The translations under genes were made by a program, and so were the position numbers. Below the pieces are notes generated by a model. It searched no databases. It was given only the letters and a program-made list of their open reading frames with translations, and was not told the origin of the DNA. A stretch of 64,000 nucleotides of DNA from JAGDMJ01 sp963809695. GTDB taxonomy: Bacteria; Bacteroidota; Ignavibacteria; UBA10030; UBA6906. This document shows positions 7,970-16,936 of this stretch, in pieces. Positions within the stretch are counted from its first letter, which is position 1, and the number at the start of each line of letters is the position of its first letter. The stretch spans positions 62,001-126,000 of the forward strand of contig CAWEKI010000006.1 in assembly GCA_963809695.1 (NCBI GenBank), written 5' to 3'.

Positions 7970-9691
7970 TCAGTTCTCAGTTCCCCGCTCCCCGTTCTCG
8001 TTTGGAATTCTCAGTTCCGCAGTCGTCCCTTCACCATATTTGCTCGTGATCCCCACCTCTCCTCCCATCGCCGTCACCAGCAGTTTCACATAGCTCAACC
8101 CGAGCCCGAATCCTTTCACATTGTGCACGTTTCCTGTCGGCACACGGTAAAATCTGTCGAACACCTTTGGGAGGTCCTCCGCCCGGATGCCGATGCCATT
8201 GTCCGTGATACAGATAACCAGCATGCCGTCGCTATTGAATGTTGAGACCAGGATCCGCGGAAGGTCGGGTGAGTATTTGTTTGCGTTGTCCAGCAGGTTG
8301 TTGATGATGTTGGTAAAGTGCACCGGATCGGCTTTAACAACGGAAGAGCGGGCTTCGAAACTGCACGTCACCGTGCCGTTTCTTTCTTCCACCTGAAGGG
8401 CAATACCCTCGACGGCTTTCTGAAGGATCCCATGTGCGTCCATGGCAGTCATGTGAAGCTCATACTCTCCACGCTCCAGCACGGCCATCTGGAGGATCTT
8501 GTCGACCTGCTTCCGCATCCGGCCGTTTTCCTCCATGATGATGCCGCTGTAGCGGCGGATCTTCTCGCGCCGGGAGATAACATCCGGACGGAGGATCGCC
8601 TCCACGGCAAGCGCAACGGTCGAGAGAGGGGTCTTGAACTCGTGGGTCATATTATTGATGAAGTCGGTCATCAGCATCGAGACCCGCTGTTGCCGGATGA
8701 TGGTGCGGATCGTGTACACAAAGCTCAGAGCAATAATCACCATGAACACGATCGTGGCGCCGAGCTGAGGCCAGATTTGCTGGAGGAGGAAGACACTCCT
8801 CAACGGGAAGAACAACACAAGATCGTGGCGGGGTGAAAACATATCCGCTGGAAAGAGTCTGGCGCGAAGGTCAGACGCAAGGAGCTGATTCCCGTACTTT
8901 GCCGGCTGCGCGAGTTTCAGGGCGCTGTCGTGCTCGGCAAATACGCCATACGCATAGTCCAGGGAGATACCGGCATCCCTGAGGCTTGTCCGAAGCAGTG
9001 AGTCGAGTACAGCGGGCTTCACCCGCTTTTCGATGGGGTCTTGCTCGGCCACCACCAGCCGATCCACGACGCGACTGACCATCGCCTGCTTTTCAGTCCC
9101 CGTCGCGGGCGCTGTCACCAGGCGTTCCTGCACGCCGTTACCAACCAGCAGCAGAACTGAAATACTGTCCGAGGTGTATTTGTAGTAGAACCCGTTACCA
9201 CCCCGGTCGCCTTTTGCCGCGACATTATAATTGCCCGGTGCTTTGAATGTATCCACGAGCACCGTGTCGCGGCTTCGCGAGGCATCGTACATGCGCAGTG
9301 TCACCCGCTGAGGATGGTCCACCCTGTAATACACCGTGTCACCGGACATGCGGAGCGGCATGGAGAACAGCGCAACCCGAGAAGGCTGAGCCGAGGTGTC
9401 GGTGCCTGACCAGGAGAGTGTATTGACGTTCGTTGTTACTGCAATTTGATGCTCCTTGCCCAAAGACGGCGGAGGGACGTTCGCTGAAACGTTAAACATG
9501 TGGGCGAGCGCCTCTACCGATTCAAGTTTCTGGGCAACTGTATTGAGCACGGCAAGGGCGTTTCTTTGGAGCGCTTGCTCCTTAAGCTGCAATGCCGCGT
9601 TTAGCAGATAGAGCTGCACTCCCAGCAGACCAAGCAGGGATACGGCAATCAATACGATAATCACGCGGAATGTCCAGCGGCGTTTGTCCAT
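7970..9691 (-). CDS. Membrane sensor histidine kinase
   Basis: A 573-residue sensor kinase with one N-terminal membrane helix (IIVLIAVSLLGLLGVQLYLL), a periplasmic sensor region of about 290 residues, and a second helix (ATIVFMVIIALSFVYTI). It then has the dimerisation box MTHEFKTPLSTVALAVEAI with the phospho-accepting His and an ATPase domain (NIINNLLDNANKYS, VFDRFYR, GFGLGLSYVK). The frame is open to ATG 9748; MDKRRWTF at 9691 is preferred because it starts directly before the membrane helix. The last residues NENGERGTEN are encoded by a low-complexity GTTCTC repeat, so the original C-terminus may have been extended. It is cotranscribed with the regulator downstream. Confidence 0.92.
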   Translation of the reverse strand: MDKRRWTFRVIIVLIAVSLLGLLGVQLYLLNAALQLKEQALQRNALAVLNTVAQKLESVEALAHMFNVSANVPPPSLGKEHQIAVTTNVNTLSWSGTDTSAQPSRVALFSMPLRMSGDTVYYRVDHPQRVTLRMYDASRSRDTVLVDTFKAPGNYNVAAKGDRGGNGFYYKYTSDSISVLLLVGNGVQERLVTAPATGTEKQAMVSRVVDRLVVAEQDPIEKRVKPAVLDSLLRTSLRDAGISLDYAYGVFAEHDSALKLAQPAKYGNQLLASDLRARLFPADMFSPRHDLVLFFPLRSVFLLQQIWPQLGATIVFMVIIALSFVYTIRTIIRQQRVSMLMTDFINNMTHEFKTPLSTVALAVEAILRPDVISRREKIRRYSGIIMEENGRMRKQVDKILQMAVLERGEYELHMTAMDAHGILQKAVEGIALQVEERNGTVTCSFEARSSVVKADPVHFTNIINNLLDNANKYSPDLPRILVSTFNSDGMLVICITDNGIGIRAEDLPKVFDRFYRVPTGNVHNVKGFGLGLSYVKLLVTAMGGEVGITSKYGEGTTAELRIPNENGERGTEN

Positions 9692-9847
9692 GCCCCAATG
9701 TACAAGTTTGCGCCAAATATTGCTCGTCCCGTTCACACTTGTTAACATGTTCTAACACTCTTTAACTATGTTTCCTGCAACGATTCGCCTATCTTGTAAC
9801 ATCCGGTTGTAGAAGCTGCAGTGGCACTGTCCTCTGAGTCTAACCAA

Positions 9848-10624
9848 ATGAGACCATCTATGATGAACACCAAGAGCATTTTCCTTGCATTTCTCTTCCT
9901 GGGCCTTGTCACACTCGCCGCTTCTGCCCAGGAGAAGGTCGTGCGAATCACCGGCGACGGGAAGCATGTCAAGACTTTTAAGGGAGAGCTGTTCGACATC
10001 CCCGAACTGGGCGCCATCATTGCCAAAAGCGACAGCGGGGACCTGAAGGTTGAGCATGTCATGCCCCCTGAGGCCCGGCCTAAGGCGTATGCTGACGTTG
10101 ACATCAAGTCCGGCGACGAGATCCTCGTCGTGAACGGAAAGCGAGTGAAGACCATCAAGGAGATCGAACATTTGTACAAGGCCGTTCCCGTCGGCGGCGA
10201 AGTCAAACTCGGCATTCAGCGCGGCCAGGAAATGATGATCAGCCGCTTCGCCAAGGCCGATCCAAAAGATCTGCCCCAGAGGAAAATGATGATCGTGACG
10301 TCCGATGGACCCGCCGGAGATATCCGTCCGCTACCCAATCTGGGAATCATCCTGGGAAAGGCTAAGGAAGGGGTGGTGATAAAGGAGATGCTGGAAAATG
10401 CCGCAAAGGCATTCACGGAGGCCGGCGTCAAAGCCGGGGACAGGCTTGTCTCGATCAATGGGAAGGAGACCAAGAACCTGGATGAGTTTTCGAAGGAATT
10501 CCTGGCGGTCTCCCCCGGGGCGAGCATGACGTGGGTTGTTGCGCACAACGGGAACACCCTCTCACTTTCCCTTATCAGGCCTGAGCCGCAGGGACAAGTC
10601 ATCATCAAGCAGGAAAAGCGATGA
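9848..10624 (+). CDS. Exported protein with two PDZ domains
   Basis: A protein of about 258 residues with a signal peptide (MNTKSIFLAFLFLGLVTLAASAQ; starts at 9848, 9860 and 9863 are all possible). It carries two PDZ domains without a protease domain: the first contains DIKSGDEILVVNGKRVKTIKEIEHLY and the second GVKAGDRLVSINGKETKNLDEFSKEF. Tandem PDZ domains bind peptide tails or membrane partners. It overlaps the NEW3-domain gene by ATGA and heads an ABC transporter operon, so it may be an extracytoplasmic adaptor of that transporter. Confidence 0.8.
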   Translation: MRPSMMNTKSIFLAFLFLGLVTLAASAQEKVVRITGDGKHVKTFKGELFDIPELGAIIAKSDSGDLKVEHVMPPEARPKAYADVDIKSGDEILVVNGKRVKTIKEIEHLYKAVPVGGEVKLGIQRGQEMMISRFAKADPKDLPQRKMMIVTSDGPAGDIRPLPNLGIILGKAKEGVVIKEMLENAAKAFTEAGVKAGDRLVSINGKETKNLDEFSKEFLAVSPGASMTWVVAHNGNTLSLSLIRPEPQGQVIIKQEKR

Positions 10625-12126
10625 TACGCATGAAACACGTCCTCCTCGGCCTCGCCCTTGTCCTCACCGCGGCTTCCTGGTCAAGCGCATTCGCCCAGAG
10701 CGGCACCTACTACAACCAGCGCGACGACAAATACCGGGTCCTCGGCCTGAAGCGCGCCAAAGAGATGTATGACGTGGCGCGGAACGAGTTCGAGCGCCAG
10801 AAAGAGCTCTTCAATCGCGGCCTGATCGCGCGCGCTGAGCTTGATCGCGCCCAGGGCGCGTTCGGCGATGCAGAGGTAAACTACCAGCAGTCATTGCTCG
10901 CTGTCCTGTTCGAGCAGCAGTACGTCTCGGTCGGCGGCGCGGTAAAATACCAGGCAAAGGATGGCTCGAAGCACGTCCGCCTGACGCTGGTAAACGCTTC
11001 CGCGGCAAGCGCGGAGATTCAGAAGCTGTTGAATATCGAAGACAAGCTCTTTCGTTCACTCCAGCCTGACGTTATCAATAATGTCTACGTCTCCATCCTG
11101 AACAACGACAATGCCATCGTCAGCCAGCCGTATGAATTGAAGGTCGACGAGCTTCGCTACGGCCACCCCCGTAACATGGACTTTGCATTGCTGCAGGATC
11201 TCGATGCCATCACCGTGAATATGATCTATGGCAACGGCTCGCAGCGGAGCATGAAGATCTTCTTGCAGAAAGATGCCTCCGCCAACAGGGTGATTGTTCA
11301 GTCGGAACAGTTTTCGCAGGAAGCGGAGTTGGGAACAAGCGCTACGTACAACCTGACCCTGGAGCTTTTCAGCAGGACAAGCAACACGTTCAGCCTGCAG
11401 GTCGTGAATCTTCCGCAGCAGATTAATCGATATTTCAAAGACCCCCTCAATTCTGCGCGCCTGAGCCAATTTCGGTTCACTGAAAGCATCGACACCAGGA
11501 AGGTGGCCCTGGATGTCTCTCTCCCCGACCGCCCCACGGACGAGGTAACAATGGACCGTCCCATTTCCTTCTATGTGCTGGTCGTGCCGCAAGACCGGGC
11601 TGGAGAGCTTTCCGGGCAAGCCGAACGAGTGTGGACCCCCCAGGAGATCGAGAAATTGAATCTGGGATATCTCCGGCTTGAGCTTCTTCCGCGCGGTAAA
11701 GGGAGGCTTCTGGTCCGCGCACCGCAGCTCTTTCATTCGATCAAGCCGGACGGGACAGTGGAGATGACCGTGGAAGTGGTCAATGAGGGAACACGCCGGT
11801 TGGATAATATTGAAGTCAAAGCCGATCCGCCGCTGAACTGGGCGAAGAAGATCGAGCCGTCGGTAATTCCCTCGCTGGGGATCGGCGAGGAGCAACAGAT
11901 TCATGTTCAATTGGTGCCGCCGAAAGAGATCTCTCCGGGCCGCTATGAGACACGCCTGCGCACCAGCGCGTTGTCCGACAACGAGCCGGTCAATGCGGAG
12001 GATAAAACGGTCACGGTCGAGGTATTGACGGAGACGAACATCATCGGGACATCGCTGCTGGCGCTGCTGATCCTGGGATTGGTTGGGGGAATGGTTGTAT
12101 TTGGCATAAGGCTATCGCGGAAATAG
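10621..12126 (+). CDS. Membrane-anchored NEW3-domain protein of an ABC operon
   Basis: A 501-residue protein with a signal peptide (MKHVLLGLALVLTAASWSSAFA), a predicted coiled coil near residues 40-75 (repeated KRAKEMYDVARNEFERQKEL), a long beta-rich middle, a C-terminal NEW3-type beta-sandwich (TVEVVNEGTRRLDNIEVKADPPLNW to EVLTE) and a final membrane helix (LLALLILGLVGGMVVFGIRL) with a short basic tail. NEW3 proteins of this shape are often encoded beside ABC-2 transporters. It starts in an ATGA overlap with the PDZ gene. It probably sits on the outer face of the inner membrane as an accessory to the transporter encoded next; the cargo is unknown. Confidence 0.75.
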   Translation: MIRMKHVLLGLALVLTAASWSSAFAQSGTYYNQRDDKYRVLGLKRAKEMYDVARNEFERQKELFNRGLIARAELDRAQGAFGDAEVNYQQSLLAVLFEQQYVSVGGAVKYQAKDGSKHVRLTLVNASAASAEIQKLLNIEDKLFRSLQPDVINNVYVSILNNDNAIVSQPYELKVDELRYGHPRNMDFALLQDLDAITVNMIYGNGSQRSMKIFLQKDASANRVIVQSEQFSQEAELGTSATYNLTLELFSRTSNTFSLQVVNLPQQINRYFKDPLNSARLSQFRFTESIDTRKVALDVSLPDRPTDEVTMDRPISFYVLVVPQDRAGELSGQAERVWTPQEIEKLNLGYLRLELLPRGKGRLLVRAPQLFHSIKPDGTVEMTVEVVNEGTRRLDNIEVKADPPLNWAKKIEPSVIPSLGIGEEQQIHVQLVPPKEISPGRYETRLRTSALSDNEPVNAEDKTVTVEVLTETNIIGTSLLALLILGLVGGMVVFGIRLSRK

Positions 12127-12157
12127 TCAATAAGGACCTATCACTGGTCTTGGACGG

Positions 12158-12182
12158 GTCCCGAATAGGAGCATTTCGGGAC
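12158..12182. repeat. Small hairpin GTCCCGAA/TTCGGGAC in the ABC operon spacer
   Basis: A perfect 8-bp stem with a 9-base loop lies in the 145-base spacer between the NEW3 gene and the ABC ATPase gene. No T-run follows, so it may be a processing or stability element rather than a terminator. Nothing else is evident in this spacer. Confidence 0.4.
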
Positions 12183-12271
12183 GACAAATGAGGACTCCCG
12201 CGGACAGCCTCGCGTCGCTATGACAACGAGGGATGAGCTAAGACCGCCTACTATCACTTGAGAGGATTTCC

Positions 12272-13021
12272 ATGAACCAACAGACCACCCGCCCCATGTT
12301 CGAGGCGGTAAACCTTAGCAAGCGCTACGAGGATGGCGTTCTGGCTCTGGACCGGGTCTCGTTTGCCGTGTATCCCGGGCAGGTCTATGCCATGCTGGGA
12401 GGCAACGGCGCCGGAAAGACCACAACGATCAACCTGTTCCTGAATTTTCTGGAGCCGACAGAAGGAGAAGCGCGCGTGGACGGCATCGTCACGCATAAGG
12501 ATCCGCTCAAGGCCAAGGAGAAGATCGCATTCGTCTCGGAAAATGTGATGCTCTACACGACCTTCACGGCCATCCAGAACCTCGAGTACTTCGCCCACCT
12601 GGCGGGAAAGCATACGTACACCCGAAAGGATTTCCGGGATGTGCTGCTCCGTGTCGGATTGCAGGAGGAAGCGCATGACAAGAAGCTCAAGGGATTTTCC
12701 AAGGGAATGCGCCAGAAGTGCGGAATTGCAATCGCCATTCTGAAGAACGCCCCGGCGATCCTTCTGGATGAACCCACGTCGGGATTGGATCCGCAGGCGG
12801 GCTTCGAGTTTATCCGCCTTCTTGGCTCTCTGCGGGATGAGGGAAAGGCGATTCTCATGTCGACACACGACATTTTCCGGGCAAAAGAAGTAGCAGACGT
12901 GGTTGGAATCATGAGCAGGGGGAAGCTCGTGATGCAGCGAGTTGCATCGGATCTGGTGGGAGAAAACCTCGAGCAGCTGTACATGCAGCACATGGCCGGA
13001 CATATGCAACCGGCTGCCTGA
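12272..13021 (+). CDS. ABC transporter ATP-binding protein
   Basis: A 249-residue ATPase. Walker A is GGNGAGKTT, the signature region reads KGFSKGMRQKCGIAIAI and Walker B is ILLDEPTSGLD, followed by the switch His in STHDIFRAKEVAD. The signature is the variant FSKGM(R)Q typical of ABC-2 exporters of the CcmA/NatA/drug type. It lies between the PDZ/NEW3 pair and two permease genes, so it probably energises that heterodimeric permease. The ATG is preceded by GAGAGGA. Confidence 0.93.
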   Translation: MNQQTTRPMFEAVNLSKRYEDGVLALDRVSFAVYPGQVYAMLGGNGAGKTTTINLFLNFLEPTEGEARVDGIVTHKDPLKAKEKIAFVSENVMLYTTFTAIQNLEYFAHLAGKHTYTRKDFRDVLLRVGLQEEAHDKKLKGFSKGMRQKCGIAIAILKNAPAILLDEPTSGLDPQAGFEFIRLLGSLRDEGKAILMSTHDIFRAKEVADVVGIMSRGKLVMQRVASDLVGENLEQLYMQHMAGHMQPAA

Positions 13022-13056
13022 CACCATCGCTTGCAGTTTACCTCACGGGAGAAAGC

Positions 13057-14469
13057 ATGCTACGGTTCATCATCGAAAAAGAACTCCGGGACATCATCGG
13101 GTCCACGAAATTCGCCGCCACCTTTGGTGTTTGCGCGGTTCTGATTATCTTGTCGTTCTACGTCGGCGCGCGCAGCTACCAGAATGACATGGCGCAGTAT
13201 GAGGCGGCAAGAACAGAAAACCTCCGCCAGCTGGAGGGCCTCACCGATTGGCTCACTGTGCGGCAATTCCGAATCTTCCTCCCGCCGCAGCCGCTCGCTT
13301 CCCTGGTCGGCGGCGTTTCCAACGACATCGGCCGGACGACAGAAATTCACGGGCGCGGGGAGCTCACAGCCACCGACAGCCGCTACAGCGAAGATCCCCT
13401 CTTTGCCACATTCAGGTTCCTGGATCTGGATTTCACATTCCAGATTGTCCTCTCGCTCCTGGCAATTCTGTTTGCCTATGATTCCGTGAACGGTGAGAAA
13501 GAGCGCGGCACGCTCCGGCTGGCGCTGGCAAATGCAGTGCCGCGCCATCTATTCATCACAGGCAAGCTCGTCGGTTCATTCCTGGGGTTGGTCGTGCCGC
13601 TCTTGCTTCCCATCGCCGTGGGAGCGCTCCTCCTGCCTCTTATGAACGTTCCCATTTCTTCCGACGAATGGATGCGGCTGGGACTGATCGTTCTGACCGG
13701 CATTCTCTACTGCGGCGTCTTCGTGACACTCTCTGTGGCGGTCTCTTCGCTGACCGTCCGTTCCTCCAGTTCCTTCCTCTTTCTGATCGTGGCGTGGATC
13801 TTTGCCGTGCTTATTATCCCGCGCAGCGCGGTGTTGATCGCCGGCAGGGCTGTGGATGTGCCTTCCGTCGATGAGATCGGATCCCAGAAGGCCCGCTTCA
13901 GCTCCCAGCTCTGGACCGAAGACCGGGCCGCCATGAGCAATTTCAAACCAACGAGCACAGGCGAACCTGAGAAGATGATGAAGGAGTTCCAGAAGTTCAT
14001 GCAAGACCAGGGGGATGCACGGGAGAAGAAAATGCAGGAATTCTCCGCGCGGCTCAATGAAGACCGTGAGAACCGGCAGGCGGTGCAGGAACGGCTGGCG
14101 TTCGGACTCGCGCGCATATCTCCCACCGCAACGTTTTCCCTGGCCGTGACCCGGCTTGCCGGCACCGCATTGAGCCTGAAGGATCATTACCACAACGCGG
14201 CGGAGGGGTATCAGATCGACTACGGGAAATTCATACTGGCAAAAACGGGCATGAACCCCGGGGGGATGCTGGTGTTCCGGGTGACAAGCGATAACGGTGA
14301 AAAGCCAAAGCCCGTTGATCCACATGAACTGCCGGTGTTTCAGTACGTTCCTGTGGCGCTCGGTGACGTGTTTCCTCAGGCAGCGGTGGATATCGTTTTG
14401 CTTGCCGGTTTCAACATCCTTTTGTTTGCCCTGGCATACATGGCGTTCCTCCGGTACGATGTACGGTAG
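13057..14469 (+). CDS. ABC-2 type permease (first of a tandem pair)
   Basis: A 470-residue membrane protein with an N-terminal membrane helix (FGVCAVLIILSFYVGA), a cluster of helices at about 125-290 with the family signature FAYDSVNGEKERGTLRLALANAVPR, a long charged extracytoplasmic stretch (about 290-380), and a last helix (VDIVLLAGFNILLFALAYMAF) ending FLRYDVR. The arrangement fits ABC-2 permeases with DUF3526-like loops. It is clearly a paralogue of the next gene, sharing the order of all these blocks and the same C-terminus. Confidence 0.88.
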   Translation: MLRFIIEKELRDIIGSTKFAATFGVCAVLIILSFYVGARSYQNDMAQYEAARTENLRQLEGLTDWLTVRQFRIFLPPQPLASLVGGVSNDIGRTTEIHGRGELTATDSRYSEDPLFATFRFLDLDFTFQIVLSLLAILFAYDSVNGEKERGTLRLALANAVPRHLFITGKLVGSFLGLVVPLLLPIAVGALLLPLMNVPISSDEWMRLGLIVLTGILYCGVFVTLSVAVSSLTVRSSSSFLFLIVAWIFAVLIIPRSAVLIAGRAVDVPSVDEIGSQKARFSSQLWTEDRAAMSNFKPTSTGEPEKMMKEFQKFMQDQGDAREKKMQEFSARLNEDRENRQAVQERLAFGLARISPTATFSLAVTRLAGTALSLKDHYHNAAEGYQIDYGKFILAKTGMNPGGMLVFRVTSDNGEKPKPVDPHELPVFQYVPVALGDVFPQAAVDIVLLAGFNILLFALAYMAFLRYDVR

Positions 14470-14474
14470 CTTTG

Positions 14475-14500
14475 ACTGTTGCAGAAGTAATTCAATAGGA
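14475..14500 (+). repeat. Degenerate copy of the ACTTYTGCARAAGT palindrome
   Basis: ACTGTTGCAGAAGT followed by AATTCAATAG lies in the 39-base gap between the two permease genes. It differs from copy 1 by one core base and a two-base insertion before CAATAG. It overlaps the region where the ribosome-binding site of the second permease is expected. Confidence 0.4.
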
Positions 14501-14508
14501 GCGTTCAT

Positions 14509-15975
14509 ATGTTCAGTATCATGGTGCGGAAGGAACTGAAAGCAATCCTTCTCAGTCCGAAATTCCCTGCAACATTTGCCGTCTGTGCCGGGCTCATGCT
14601 GTTGAGCGTGTTCATCGGTGTTGGGGAATACAATGCCGCTGTGAGGCAATATGAAACAGCCCGGCACCTTGTGAACCAGGAGTTGCGTGAGCAGTCGTCC
14701 TGGATGGGAGCGAATGGCGAGGCGTTGCGACGCCCGGATGTCATGCAGGTCTTCGTGACCGGCACGAACAATGACATCGGCCGGCTCTCCCGGGTTAACG
14801 CGTTCGCGCCCGCGAAGCTTCAGAACAGTCCCTATTCGGACGACCCGATCTTTGCCGTCTTCCGGTCGGTGGATTTCGCCTTCATCGTGCAGATCGTCCT
14901 CTCGCTCTTTGCGATCCTGTTTTCCTATGACGCCATCAACGGAGAGAGGGAGCATGGCACCCTCCAGCTTACGTTCTCCAATCCCATTCCCAGGGTGCAG
15001 TACCTTGCGGCCAAGTTCGTGGGCTCATGGCTCGGGCTGGTGGGACCGCTCACCATCCCCGTCCTGCTCAGCATCCTTTTTGTCATGCTGGCGGGCGTGC
15101 CGCTGGAGACTTCGCACTGGCTGAAGCTGGGCGTGCTTCTGGGAATGTCCTTGCTCTTCTTTACCTGCGTGCTGTCGTTCGGACTTCTTTTCTCGACCCT
15201 TACCCGGAGGTCGAGCGTGTCGTTTCTGATCTCGCTCGTGACATGGATCGCGGCGGTACTCATCGTGCCACGGGCAGGAGTAATGGTTGCGGGGCAGATG
15301 GTAAGAGTCCCAAGCGTTGCCGAAACCGAGGGACAACGGGATGCCTATGAGAAGCAACAGTGGGAACAGCACATGGCAGACATGACCCGGAGATGGAAGG
15401 AGCGGAACGATCCTACGCAAGGGATGAGCAAGAGCGAACGGGAGGCATACCGGGACGAGCACCTGGCTGATTGGATGGAAGAGGACGACGCGGCGCGGAA
15501 GGAGATCCAGAAGAACATCGAGGCATACGGGTTGAAGCTCAATGAGGACCTCCGCAACCGGAAGGCGGAACAGGAGCGCGCAGGTCTCATATTCGCACGG
15601 TTCTCTCCGGCGTCTGCCTACCAGCTTGCCGTAATGAATCTTGCCGGGACGGACATCGGGCTGAAAAACCGCTATGAGGATGCTATACAGGGGTACCGCA
15701 CGGTCTTCAATGCGTTCGCGGCAAAAAAGGCAAAGGAATCGGGCAACGCGGGGGGTATCAGGATCACCGTGGACAGCGACAAGGGATTCTCATTCAGCGC
15801 TCCGCGGGAGAAAGGAACCATTGATGCGAGTGAGCTCCCGCACTTCGCTCCGCCGGTGCGGACGTTTGCAGAGGCGGTGGTACCGACGGCGGTAGATGCG
15901 GGGCTGCTGGCGGTGTATACGGTGCTGGCACTGGCGGGAGCAATGGTGGCGTTTTTGCGCTATGATGTACGGTAG
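14509..15975 (+). CDS. ABC-2 type permease (second of a tandem pair)
   Basis: A 488-residue paralogue of the preceding permease. The shared blocks include an N-terminal helix after MVRKELKAILLSPKF, SYDAINGEREHGTLQLTFSNPIPR, a helical cluster, a charged loop (about 265-400) and the ending FLRYDVR. Sequence between the blocks has diverged strongly, which fits an old duplication giving a heterodimeric channel. It is the last gene of the PDZ-NEW3-ATPase-permease operon. The transported substrate cannot be inferred. Confidence 0.88.
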   Translation: MFSIMVRKELKAILLSPKFPATFAVCAGLMLLSVFIGVGEYNAAVRQYETARHLVNQELREQSSWMGANGEALRRPDVMQVFVTGTNNDIGRLSRVNAFAPAKLQNSPYSDDPIFAVFRSVDFAFIVQIVLSLFAILFSYDAINGEREHGTLQLTFSNPIPRVQYLAAKFVGSWLGLVGPLTIPVLLSILFVMLAGVPLETSHWLKLGVLLGMSLLFFTCVLSFGLLFSTLTRRSSVSFLISLVTWIAAVLIVPRAGVMVAGQMVRVPSVAETEGQRDAYEKQQWEQHMADMTRRWKERNDPTQGMSKSEREAYRDEHLADWMEEDDAARKEIQKNIEAYGLKLNEDLRNRKAEQERAGLIFARFSPASAYQLAVMNLAGTDIGLKNRYEDAIQGYRTVFNAFAAKKAKESGNAGGIRITVDSDKGFSFSAPREKGTIDASELPHFAPPVRTFAEAVVPTAVDAGLLAVYTVLALAGAMVAFLRYDVR

Positions 15976-16109
15976 CAACGAACAGTAGTCTTGGTGCTGA
16001 GTGTTAGGTTCTAGTGGTAAACCGCAGATTGCTAGCCCTGGCTGAATAATATTGCTTCTCAAGGCGTCTCTGCCTAACTTGAGGTAACAGAAACCTCGGA
16101 AGGGCACAC

Positions 16110-16865
16110 ATGGAAGGCGAGAATCGACTTGCGTTGCTCATCGATTGCGACAACGCCAGCGCAGCGGCAATCGAAGGAATATTGAGCGAGCTGGCGAAAT
16201 TCGGGGTCATAACGATCCGGCGGGCGTACGGCAACTGGAAGAACCAGAATCTGCGGGGATGGGAAGAGAAGCTGCACCCGCACGCGATCGTCCCGATCCA
16301 ACAGTTTCAGTACACGTCAGGCAAGAACGCCACCGACGCTGCCATGATCATCGACGCCATGGACATCATGTTCAGCCAACGGGTCGACGGTTTCGCTCTG
16401 GTCACAAGCGACAGCGATTTCACGCCGCTGGTCATGCGCATCCTTTCCAACGGCATCAAGGTATACGGCTTCGGGGAAAAGAAGACCCCCATGCCTTTTG
16501 TGAATGCCTGCTCGCAATTCATCTTCACGGAAAACCTCGAGGACGCGGAGGAAGAAAAAGGACAGACCGAGCCGAAGCCGCGGCGCCGGAGGCTGCCCGA
16601 AAAGGAACTGCGCAGCCACAACGATCTCGTGCAGCTCCTCAGCAGAGCTGTCGAGCTTTCGGCCAACGACGATGGCTGGGCAAACCTCGGGAAGGTGGGC
16701 AACTATATCTCCAACAACTCGTCGTTCTCACCGGTCAACTACGGCTACAGTAAGCTGAGCGACCTGCTCAAAGCGATCGGGCTCTTTGAATTTGATGAGA
16801 GCCGCGGGCACTCCACTCTCTTTCTCAGGTTGAAAAAGAAAGCGCACCGGGCAGCGGGAACATAG
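16110..16865 (+). CDS. NYN-domain putative RNase with C-terminal OST-HTH/LOTUS domain
   Basis: A 251-residue protein. The N-terminal NYN (LabA/DUF88, PIN-like) domain spans about residues 1-150 with conserved acidic residues in LLIDCDNAS, NATDAAMIIDAMDIM and LVTSDSDFTPLV, which suggest a metal-dependent nuclease. The C-terminal part (about 170-245: NDLVQLLSRAVELSANDDGW, YGYSKLSDLLKAIGLFEF) matches the OST-HTH/LOTUS fold that binds RNA, particularly G-rich RNA in studied examples. An acidic/basic linker joins them. It stands alone between the permease operon and a convergent gene. RNA turnover is likely but the target is unknown. Confidence 0.87.
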   Translation: MEGENRLALLIDCDNASAAAIEGILSELAKFGVITIRRAYGNWKNQNLRGWEEKLHPHAIVPIQQFQYTSGKNATDAAMIIDAMDIMFSQRVDGFALVTSDSDFTPLVMRILSNGIKVYGFGEKKTPMPFVNACSQFIFTENLEDAEEEKGQTEPKPRRRRLPEKELRSHNDLVQLLSRAVELSANDDGWANLGKVGNYISNNSSFSPVNYGYSKLSDLLKAIGLFEFDESRGHSTLFLRLKKKAHRAAGT

Positions 16866-16936
16866 AGATTGACGATGGAGAATGGAAGATCGAGAATCGA
16901 AAATGGGGTTTAGGATTCCCTGCCGATTCTCCAGTC

